From assembly GCA_964358205.1 (NCBI GenBank), contig CAYHNZ010000021.1, positions 1-14,530 of the forward strand: a stretch of DNA of 14,530 nt, read 5' to 3'. This stretch comes from JANLIQ01 sp964358205 (lineage in GTDB: Bacteria; Patescibacteriota; UBA1384; 2-12-FULL-50-11). Every line of letters starts with the position of its first letter. The first letter of the stretch is position 1. The position numbers and the translations under genes are program-made. This document shows, piece after piece, positions 5,502-11,590 of the stretch. The notes under the pieces are model-generated. The model saw nothing but the letters and a program-made list of their open reading frames with translations, was not told the origin of the DNA and did not search any database.

Positions 5502-6383
5502 ATGACATTAACTTTGTTTATTTTTTCTCTAACCAGCGCTTTCTTGAGTGGCATACTGGCGTTGTTTGCCCCGTGTTGTATTACATTTTTATTGCCATCG
5601 TATTTTGCTTCGGTGTTCCAGCGCCGAAAAAATATTATCATCATGACCGTCATCTTCTTCTTGGGGCTGGCGACTATTCTTCTACCAATTAGCTTAGGGG
5701 TTGCTTGGCTTTCTAGTTTCTTTACCGGTTACCACGCCACGATATTTATTATTGGCGGGAGTCTGCTCATTCTTTACGGTGTCATGGCATTCTTTGGCAA
5801 AACCGTGATGGTTCCTCTGCACTTTTCGCCAGATTTGAGCAAGTCAAGAGGAGCATTCGGTACCTACTTGTTGGGCATATTCTCCGGCATTGCCAGCTCT
5901 TGTTGTGCCCCAGTTTTGGCCGGAATGTTAACCCTAACAGCGCTAAGCGCCTCTCTGCCGATCGCACTTCTTATCGGCCTCACCTACGTACTCGGTATGA
6001 CTCTGCCGCTCTTTATTCTGTCGCTAATCTGGGATGGAAAAAGAATTGGTCAATCAAAATTGTTTAAGGGCGTACCGGTCACCGTCAAGCTTGGCTCTTG
6101 GAGGCATGTCGTCCATTCGACGCATCTATTAGTCAGCGCGATTTTTATTGCCGTTGGGGCACTCGTCCTATACACCTCGATCAACGGCGAGGCGGCTATA
6201 GCCGCGCCATGGCAAACCCGCATAAGCGCGATTATGCAAGGATCTATCCGAGGATTTGCCGATCAAGCTTCGCGCCATCCCTACATCAGTACTCTTGTTT
6301 ATGTCGTGTTAATTCTCGGTTGGCTTTGGCTGATTCGTAAAGCAACAACTAACCCAAAGGAGGAAGATGAGTCAATCAAATAG
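5502..6383 (+). CDS. CcdA/DsbD-like thiol-disulfide electron transporter (membrane)
   Basis: This is a polytopic membrane protein of the CcdA/DsbD transmembrane family, which carries reducing equivalents from cytoplasmic thioredoxin across the membrane to extracytoplasmic thiol proteins. The two expected cysteine motifs are present: FAPCC at residues 22-26 in the first helix, and SSCCAP at 132-137 at the start of a later helix, each followed by the family's hydrophobic segments. The order is six core helices followed by additional helices near 205-225 and 265-283. The extended C-terminal part makes it longer than minimal CcdA (about 220-240 aa). The thioredoxin-like gene overlaps its end by 17 bp and is the obvious electron acceptor. 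The promoter carries a probable CsoR box, which places it under copper control. Confidence 0.85.
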   Translation: MTLTLFIFSLTSAFLSGILALFAPCCITFLLPSYFASVFQRRKNIIIMTVIFFLGLATILLPISLGVAWLSSFFTGYHATIFIIGGSLLILYGVMAFFGKTVMVPLHFSPDLSKSRGAFGTYLLGIFSGIASSCCAPVLAGMLTLTALSASLPIALLIGLTYVLGMTLPLFILSLIWDGKRIGQSKLFKGVPVTVKLGSWRHVVHSTHLLVSAIFIAVGALVLYTSINGEAAIAAPWQTRISAIMQGSIRGFADQASRHPYISTLVYVVLILGWLWLIRKATTNPKEEDESIK

Positions 6384-6963
6384 TGGCAGCGATATGAAAT
6401 TCATCGGGATTGTGGTTGTGGTGGCGCTAGTAGTTATTGTTTCGCTCGTACTGTTTTCTAGAGGAGACTCATCGGCTACGCCAACAACTGGAACGGATAC
6501 GATAAAAATCGGAGACACTGCCCCTGCGTTCAAGCTCTCCTCGACCACTGACAGTAAAATATCTTTGGCCGATTACGACGGTAAAGCGGTGCTCCTCTAC
6601 TTTAATGAAGGCGTAGGTTGCCAATCCTGTTGGCAACAAATCATCAGCCTTGAAGGTGATTCTGCCCTAACCTCGCTTGATATTCCTATGGTAGTTATCG
6701 CGCCGAACAGCATTTCAGACTGGTACTCGATTCTCCGCAGTAGCTCTATCAAGTCACCAATTCTAGCCGATGAGGATAATTCTGTATCAAAATCTTATGG
6801 CATGTTGAGCATGAAATCGTCGATGCACGCCGGCGTTAGTCCTGGCCACACTTTCGTTCTACTTGATAATGATCATAAAGTTCTTTGGTTCGGCGATTAC
6901 CCCGGTATGAATATGACCGCTTCGGAAATCATTGGCGTGATTAAGGATAGACTTGGTAAGTGA
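6367..6963 (+). CDS. membrane-anchored thioredoxin-like/peroxiredoxin-like protein (TlpA/AhpC-TSA superfamily)
   Basis: One N-terminal membrane helix (about residues 11-31) anchors an extracytoplasmic thioredoxin fold. The fold opens with the superfamily's GDTAPAFKLSS motif (about residues 50-60), and the redox motif C85-QS-C88 lies in GVGCQSCWQQ. The C-terminal part has PGHTFVLLD, where the conserved cis-proline region is expected. There are Met and His clusters (MLSMKSSMH, GMNM) that could bind Cu+; that is inference. It overlaps the end of the CcdA-like gene by 17 bp and has a strong AGGAGG just before the ATG. CcdA most likely keeps its Cys pair reduced. Candidate substrates are oxidised or copper-blocked thiols at the cell surface. 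Confidence 0.85.
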   Translation: MSQSNSGSDMKFIGIVVVVALVVIVSLVLFSRGDSSATPTTGTDTIKIGDTAPAFKLSSTTDSKISLADYDGKAVLLYFNEGVGCQSCWQQIISLEGDSALTSLDIPMVVIAPNSISDWYSILRSSSIKSPILADEDNSVSKSYGMLSMKSSMHAGVSPGHTFVLLDNDHKVLWFGDYPGMNMTASEIIGVIKDRLGK

Positions 6964-7148
6964 TGGAACGGCGCCGCGTGCTAATATTATCCAGCGGAAT
7001 AATTCTCGGAATATTGGTGTCTATTCTTGTTTCGACGGTCTACTTTAGTAGCACGCACCCCGGTGGGAACATCCGTCAACTCATGCGAATGATGACCGGT
7101 GAGCTTGATCAGGGTAGCTGTAACAAAATCACCTGTTCGGTGAAGTAA
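6963..7148 (+). CDS. small membrane protein with an extracytoplasmic CX4C pair, 61 aa
   Basis: The ATG overlaps the previous stop codon by one base (TGATG), so translation is coupled. Three Arg lie before a single membrane helix (about residues 6-29), which places the C-terminus outside the membrane. The outer part holds MRMM and a C-terminal CNKITC (CX4C). I do not recognise a family. Its place as third gene of a probably CsoR-controlled unit, after a CcdA-like and a thioredoxin-like protein, suggests a copper or thiol partner. A GTG three bases earlier is an alternative start. Confidence 0.7.
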   Translation: MERRRVLILSSGIILGILVSILVSTVYFSSTHPGGNIRQLMRMMTGELDQGSCNKITCSVK

Positions 7149-7157
7149 CGGTTTTTT
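7129..7157 (+). terminator. weak candidate terminator after the ccdA-like operon
   Basis: TCACC (7129-7133) pairs with GGTGA (7139-7143), and six T follow at 7152-7157 after an 8-base gap. The stem is short, the gap long, and the hairpin lies inside the end of the 61-aa gene, so this is weak. It is the only termination signal visible between this operon and the converging csoR gene. Confidence 0.25.
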
Positions 7158-7165
7158 CGGTCCGA

Positions 7166-7426
7166 TTAGCTTTGAGCTAGGTGGTAAAGATGGGAGAGCT
7201 CGGTAATGGCTTTAGCGTCCTCTCCACCGACGAATTGTTCTTTGACGCACGTCGCGAGATGCCGCTTTAGAAGCTCCTTGTTTAGACTTTGTAAAGATTT
7301 TTGTATGGCCAAGCTCTGAGTCATCAAGTCGATGCAATAGCTGTCTTCCGCCACCATCTTCTGAAGATGAAGAATGTGGCCCTTAATAATTTTTATTCGA
7401 TGCGCGATTCGCTCTTCCTCTGACAT
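7166..7426 (-). CDS. csoR: CsoR-family copper-sensing transcriptional repressor
   Basis: This 86-aa all-helical protein belongs to the CsoR/RcnR (DUF156) family. The family core is visible as RIKIIKGH, then KMVAEDSYCIDLMTQ, then LLKRHLATC. The metal residues are C31, H56 and C60 with spacing C-x24-H-x3-C, exactly that of the Cu+ site in characterised CsoR (C36, H61, C65 in the M. tuberculosis protein). Cu+ binding is expected to release it from DNA. I chose the ATG at 7424-7426 rather than a TTG farther upstream because the promoter's -10 lies 7 bases before this ATG and the TTG lies inside the -35. It is transcribed divergently from the arsR-copA operon and towards the ccdA-like operon. The G/C-tract box in its promoter implies autoregulation. 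Confidence 0.93.
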   Translation of the reverse strand: MSEEERIAHRIKIIKGHILHLQKMVAEDSYCIDLMTQSLAIQKSLQSLNKELLKRHLATCVKEQFVGGEDAKAITELSHLYHLAQS

Positions 7427-7433
7427 GGTATTA

Positions 7434-7462
7434 GTTATAATCCCCCCTTGGAGGAGTGTCAA
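7434..7462 (-). promoter_or_regulatory. csoR promoter with a probable CsoR operator in the spacer
   Basis: On the minus strand TTGACA (7462-7457), 17 bp and TATAAC (7439-7434) form a strong promoter, with seven bases to the ATG. The spacer holds a G/C-tract box, read on the plus strand as TCCCCCCTTGGAGGA (7441-7455), the same length and layout as the box at 5469-5483. The position between -35 and -10 fits direct repression. Confidence 0.8.
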
Positions 7463-7481
7463 GACAGAAAACCGAATATCC

Positions 7482-7511
7482 TTGACATAAACGATGGTTC
7501 GAGGTTAGTAT
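7482..7511 (+). promoter_or_regulatory. promoter of the arsR-safE-copZ-copA operon
   Basis: TTGACA (7482-7487), 18 bp and TAGTAT (7506-7511) are followed by six bases and the ATG at 7518, again predicting a leaderless mRNA. There is no G/C-tract box in the spacer; the nearest one is 26 bp upstream, in the csoR promoter. The spacer could instead hold a site for the ArsR-like product of the first gene, but I see no clear inverted repeat. Confidence 0.65.
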
Positions 7512-7517
7512 TTGCAG

Positions 7518-7841
7518 ATGGACGCAAGTAAGCGCCTCAATAATATTGATATCCGAATGGCTGACGATCAAGCAGTTCGTCTTTGTGCTCGTCGGCACGG
7601 GACAATCGGCGATCTGACAGCGATGCGAATTTGCTATCTATTTCGCAATTACCCCGAGTTATCAGTCACCGATATCGCCAAACTGGTATCGGTCTCGGTT
7701 TCCGCCGCTTCACGTCAGCTGAAAAAATTAAAGGAAGTCGAGATTCTCCAGTCGTCAAAACATGCCCAAACAGTCTACTACTCGATGCCTAAAAACAACT
7801 TCACCGACAATTTGATCGGCGAACTGGGGAGGGATAGCTAG
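7518..7841 (+). CDS. ArsR/SmtB-like winged-helix regulator
   Basis: The 107-aa protein has the ArsR-type winged helix. There is an N-terminal helix, then LTAMRICYLFRNYPELSVTDIAKLVSVSVSAASRQLKKLKEVEIL as helix-turn-helix (recognition helix SAASRQLKKLKE), then a wing ending VYYSMP. It lacks the ELCVCD-type metal motif in the recognition helix; the only Cys are in the first helices (RLCARRH and RICYLF). It may therefore sense metal by another site, or something else. The ATG at 7518-7520 is preferred over a TTG six bases upstream because it fits the promoter. The next gene begins immediately after its TAG stop, so it heads the operon and may autoregulate it. Confidence 0.8.
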   Translation: MDASKRLNNIDIRMADDQAVRLCARRHGTIGDLTAMRICYLFRNYPELSVTDIAKLVSVSVSAASRQLKKLKEVEILQSSKHAQTVYYSMPKNNFTDNLIGELGRDS

Positions 7842-9020
7842 ATGCCAAATTTGTGGGCAATTTTTCTGACAGGAATAACCACCGGCGGATTAAGCTGCCT
7901 GGCGGTTCAAGGCGGATTGTTGGCAAATGTTATTGGCACTCAAGCGGAAGAGGAGCTCAAGCCCAACCTGCCCGAGGAGGAAGTCGATTTTTCGCAAATG
8001 AGCAAGAACAATATCCTCAATTACTACGAGCATCACGCTAGAGTCAAACTACCAAAAACTTTTCGTGGCGACATTACCCTAACAATCATTCTTTTCTTGG
8101 CCGCTAAAATCGCCGCCTACACACTATTGGGATTTGGTCTCGGCTATCTTGGCACGATGATCCAGCTGACGCCCTTTGCTCGAGGCATCTTGATGCTGGC
8201 AATCGCTACTTTCATGCTTGGGACGGCCTTGCGCATGCTAAATGTCCACCCGATATTTAACATCTTTCAAATCCAGCCGCCGAAGTTCGTTCGTAAATTC
8301 GTCAGTCGATTTAGCAAGAATAAAAAAGAGGATTTTGCTAGCCCAATATTTTTGGGGGCGTTAACAGTTCTCATTCCTTGCGGCATAACTCAAGCAATGA
8401 TGGCTTTAGCCATTGGCACCGGCAGTCCGGCCGCCGGAGCACTGATACTCTTCGCTTTTACCCTCGGTGCTAGCCCGGTTTTCTTTCTACTTGCCTACTT
8501 CACCACTCGCTTAGGTGAGAATCTAAATACTTACTTTGTCAAAATCGTGGCGGTCTTAATTCTTATCTTCGCTCTAGTCTCGCTCGAAAGTGGTTTAAAT
8601 TTGGTCGGCTCACCCGTTTCGTATAACGCTTACAAGCAATGGCGAGATCAACCCGAACAGTTAGCGAATAGCCAGCCGGCTGCTACGACAACCACGCCGA
8701 GCGCTACTACGCCAACGGCACCACCGAAGCAGCCAGAAAAGCCAAAACCGCCCACGGAACAAACCCTAACAATCAACATTACTGACGACGGCTACCAGCC
8801 GAATTATCAAACCGCCGTCGCCGACGTACCAACCAAGCTAAAGCTCGTTTCTAAAGACGCCTATAGCTGCGCGACGTCGTTTGTCATCTCGTCTCTGGGA
8901 ATCCAAAGAATCCTGGAACCAAACGACACCCAAACCATCACTCTCCCACCACGACCAGCCGGCCGCCTGCGCTATAGCTGTTCGATGGGAATGTATACAG
9001 GACAAATAATATTTCAATGA
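7842..9020 (+). CDS. TauE/SafE (UreH-like) membrane protein fused to a C-terminal cupredoxin-like domain
   Basis: Residues 1 to about 255 form a polytopic membrane domain of the SafE/UreH-TM type: GGLSCLAVQGGLL near the start, and the family motif P179-C-G followed by TQAMMALAIGTGSPAAGA and FTLGASPVFF. A Pro/Thr-rich linker (about 276-307) leads to a cupredoxin-like domain with strand ITDDGYQPN, then C343 in AYSCATS, and the last loop C380-S-M382-G-M384-Y. The C-x-M-x-M loop and upstream Cys match the plastocyanin-like domains (COG4633 type) seen beside copper ATPases. Members of this family often also carry an HMA domain at the N-terminus; here it is a separate gene right after. The outer domain could receive or buffer exported copper. 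The ATG directly follows the previous TAG, with GGAGGG upstream. Confidence 0.85.
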   Translation: MPNLWAIFLTGITTGGLSCLAVQGGLLANVIGTQAEEELKPNLPEEEVDFSQMSKNNILNYYEHHARVKLPKTFRGDITLTIILFLAAKIAAYTLLGFGLGYLGTMIQLTPFARGILMLAIATFMLGTALRMLNVHPIFNIFQIQPPKFVRKFVSRFSKNKKEDFASPIFLGALTVLIPCGITQAMMALAIGTGSPAAGALILFAFTLGASPVFFLLAYFTTRLGENLNTYFVKIVAVLILIFALVSLESGLNLVGSPVSYNAYKQWRDQPEQLANSQPAATTTTPSATTPTAPPKQPEKPKPPTEQTLTINITDDGYQPNYQTAVADVPTKLKLVSKDAYSCATSFVISSLGIQRILEPNDTQTITLPPRPAGRLRYSCSMGMYTGQIIFQ

Positions 9021-9030
9021 AGGAGGATAA

Positions 9031-9249
9031 ATGAAAAGAATATTTTCCGTTCCAGATATTCACTGCGGTAGCTGCGTCATGCTACTCGAAACCCTAGAGG
9101 AGGATTACGATGGCATTAGTAATGTTAAGGTAGACCTCATCAAAAAGGAGGCAACAATAGATTTCGACGAAAGTACCATAAGTCCCGAAGCAATCATTAA
9201 GGCCATCAAGAAAACGACTAACTATGAGGCGGTACTAAATGCGGCTTGA
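9031..9249 (+). CDS. copZ: copper chaperone, HMA domain (CopZ/Atx1-like)
   Basis: This is a 72-aa ferredoxin-like HMA domain. The metal site is H11-C12-G-S-C15 in PDIHCGSCVMLLE, followed by the family's VKVDLIKKEATIDFDES strand pair and a final helix. It should bind Cu+ in the cytoplasm and pass it to the HMA domain of CopA, two genes later. A near-perfect AGGAGG (9021-9026) lies 4 bases before the ATG. The motif differs from the usual MxCxxC in having Ile-His before the first Cys; the His precedes Cys in the CopA HMA as well (MHCASC). Confidence 0.93.
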   Translation: MKRIFSVPDIHCGSCVMLLETLEEDYDGISNVKVDLIKKEATIDFDESTISPEAIIKAIKKTTNYEAVLNAA

Positions 9250-9352
9250 CCAGTGGCTTGTACTCGGTGGAGGCATAGCACTCATCGCTCTGACTTATTG
9301 GTTCTTTCTAAGCAAGGCCGACCGGAGTAAAAACGAGGAGCATCGTCATTAA
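9239..9352 (+). CDS. tiny single-span membrane protein, 37 aa, between copZ and copA
   Basis: This short frame starts with an ATG overlapping the end of copZ by 11 bp and ends with a TAA that shares its last A with the copA ATG (TAATG). It fills the whole gap. A GAGGCGG ribosome site lies 6 bases upstream. The peptide begins MRLDQWLVLGGG, has one membrane helix (about residues 5-24) rich in Trp, Tyr and Phe, and ends in a charged tail with EEHRH. Overlaps at both ends and the ribosome site argue that it is translated. It may be a small subunit or regulator of CopA, or help place the chaperone. I know no family for it. Confidence 0.75.
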   Translation: MRLDQWLVLGGGIALIALTYWFFLSKADRSKNEEHRH

Positions 9353-11586
9353 TGGCCAATATAATCAACGCTACAATCACCATTGAAGGGATGCACTGCG
9401 CCAGCTGCGTTGCTGTGATCGAGCGCTCGCTCAAAAAAGTTCCCGGGGTTCACGAAGCCAATGTAAATCTAGCGACGAGCCGAGCGACGGTTGCCTACGA
9501 CCCTACCCAAGCCACCCTAAGCGATCTTGAAAAAGCAATTAACAATACCGGCTATAAGGCCGTCAAACCAGAGGATGTCCACCACGACCACCAGGAAATG
9601 ATGAGGGAGAAAGAGATTAAAATCTTGCGACCGAAGATCATTGCCGGTGCTGTCGTTGGCCTTATTGTCCTCTGGGGTAGCTTCCCCGGCTTGGTCGAAA
9701 CCGCACCAGACGTTATTAAAAACCCATTTTTTCAGCTAGTGCTCGCCACCCCAATTCAGTTTTGGGCAGCCTGGCAGTTTTATCAAAGCACTTGGAAGTC
9801 CTTAATCCATCGTAGCGCCAATATGGACACCTTGATTGCTCTTGGCACATTGGTTGCCTATCTATACTCGGCCTTCATAACCTTATTCCCCGAATCTCTA
9901 TCGGTCGTTGGGGTGGAGACAATGCCGTATTTTGATGTTGCTGTTATCGTTATTACGCTGATTCTTTTGGGCCGATATTTGGAGGCAATCGCCAAGCGAC
10001 GCACCGGCCAAGCGATTAAAAAGCTGGTTAATCTTCAGCCAAAAACCGCGCGGGTTATTCGCGATGGTAAAGAGCTAGACCTACCGATCGACCAAGTCGT
10101 TCACGGCGACAAGATCTTGGTGCGTCCCGGAGAAAAAGTTCCCGTTGACGGCAAAATCATCGATGGTTCGTCGAGTATTGACGAGTCGATGGTCACTGGC
10201 GAATCTATACCGGCCAGTAAAAAAGTCGGTGATCAGGTGATCGGCGCAACCATTAACAAATCGGGCAGTTTTACCTTTGTCGCCGAAAAAGTCGGCTCGG
10301 AAACGATGCTCTCCCAAATCATCAAGCTCGTCGAAGACGCCCAGGGCTCCAAAGCCCCGATCCAGCGCTTAGCCGACGCAGTTTCGTCCTATTTCGTCCC
10401 GATCGTCATCATGATTGCCATTGCAACATTTGTTGTTTGGTATTTATTTGGACCGTCGCCCGTGCTCACCTACGCCCTAATTAATATGGTTACAGTGCTT
10501 ATTGTCGCCTGCCCGTGCGCTATGGGCTTAGCGACGCCAACGGCCATTATGGTCGGGACTGGCCGCGGCGCGGAGAAAGGAATCTTGATTAAAAACGCCG
10601 AATCTCTAGAAACCGCTCACAAAGTCAATGCGATTGTTTTTGACAAAACCGGCACCCTGACAAACGGCGAACCGGTCTTAACCGACGTGGTCGCCTGGCA
10701 AGGTAGCGAAGAAGATCTATTACAAATAACGGCTTCGGTCGAAGGTTTGTCAGAACACGCCCTGGCAACGGCAATCGTTAATGGCGCTAAAGTGAAAGAC
10801 TTAAAGCTTGAAAAAGCAACAGATTTTGAAGCCGTCTCCGGACACGGCGTACGAGCGAAAGTCGGCTCGAAGATAATCGTCATTGGAAACCGAAAGATGT
10901 TTGGTCAAGAAAAAATCGCGTTGTCGGCCGAACACGAAGTCGAGCTCGAGCGGTTAGAAGCCGGCGGTAAAACGGCGATGCTCGTTGGTATCGACGGCAA
11001 GTCGGCGGGAATTGTCGCTGTTGCCGATACTATCCGTCCAACCTCAATGGAGGCGGTTAAAGAATTGCGAGTCCTCGGCGTTCAAGTTTATATGATTACC
11101 GGCGATAATCGCCGCGTCGCCGAAGCGATTGCTCGCGAAGCCGGTGTTGAGCCGGGTAATGTTTTGGCCGAAGTTTTGCCTCAAGACAAAGAAAGCGAGA
11201 TTCGAAAACTCCAGGCCAAGGGCTTACACGTCGCCATGGTTGGTGACGGCATCAACGACGCTCCGGCCTTGGCGGCGGCTGATAACGGCATTGCGATGGG
11301 TAGCGGTACAGACGTGGCGATCGAAGCGGCCGATATTACGCTAATCAATAAGGACTTGCGCAGCGTCGCTACGGCGATCCGCTTGAGTCGCAAAACGATG
11401 GGAACGATCAAAATGAATCTGGTCTGGGCCTTTGGCTACAACATCTTGCTTATTCCGGTCGCCGCCGGCGTGCTCTACCCGCTTTGGGGGATACTCCTCA
11501 ACCCAATCTTCGCATCAGCAGCCATGGCCGCCAGTTCAATTTCAGTCGTCCTGAACTCACTTCTTCTCAAACGAAGCAAGATATAA
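9352..11586 (+). CDS. copA: Cu+-exporting P1B-type ATPase
   Basis: This P1B-1 ATPase pumps Cu+ out of the cytoplasm. One N-terminal HMA domain has C16-AS-C19. The actuator has T282-G-E284, the membrane metal site is C387-P-C389, the phosphorylated Asp is D431 in DKTGT, and the hinge is GDGINDAP from G631. Cu+ selectivity is shown by Y696-N697 in helix 7 and M725...S728-S729 in helix 8, the P1B-1 signature. The 744-aa length is normal for a single-HMA CopA. Oddly, the conserved His-Pro pair of the nucleotide domain is H469-A470 (SEHALA instead of SEHPLA). GAGGAG lies 11 bases upstream of the ATG, and the start overlaps the previous stop codon. It is the last gene of the operon and converges on typA with 4 bp between stop codons. 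Confidence 0.96.
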   Translation: MANIINATITIEGMHCASCVAVIERSLKKVPGVHEANVNLATSRATVAYDPTQATLSDLEKAINNTGYKAVKPEDVHHDHQEMMREKEIKILRPKIIAGAVVGLIVLWGSFPGLVETAPDVIKNPFFQLVLATPIQFWAAWQFYQSTWKSLIHRSANMDTLIALGTLVAYLYSAFITLFPESLSVVGVETMPYFDVAVIVITLILLGRYLEAIAKRRTGQAIKKLVNLQPKTARVIRDGKELDLPIDQVVHGDKILVRPGEKVPVDGKIIDGSSSIDESMVTGESIPASKKVGDQVIGATINKSGSFTFVAEKVGSETMLSQIIKLVEDAQGSKAPIQRLADAVSSYFVPIVIMIAIATFVVWYLFGPSPVLTYALINMVTVLIVACPCAMGLATPTAIMVGTGRGAEKGILIKNAESLETAHKVNAIVFDKTGTLTNGEPVLTDVVAWQGSEEDLLQITASVEGLSEHALATAIVNGAKVKDLKLEKATDFEAVSGHGVRAKVGSKIIVIGNRKMFGQEKIALSAEHEVELERLEAGGKTAMLVGIDGKSAGIVAVADTIRPTSMEAVKELRVLGVQVYMITGDNRRVAEAIAREAGVEPGNVLAEVLPQDKESEIRKLQAKGLHVAMVGDGINDAPALAAADNGIAMGSGTDVAIEAADITLINKDLRSVATAIRLSRKTMGTIKMNLVWAFGYNILLIPVAAGVLYPLWGILLNPIFASAAMAASSISVVLNSLLLKRSKI

Positions 11587-11590
11587 GGGC

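Noticed and set aside
7060..7075. ACCCCGGTGGGA, resembling the CsoR box
   Set aside because: It lies inside the 61-aa coding sequence with no promoter around it and encodes HPGG; probably chance.
7427..7462. Longer CsoR starting at a TTG at 7462
   Set aside because: The TTG is part of the -35 box, and the added residues do not belong to the family.
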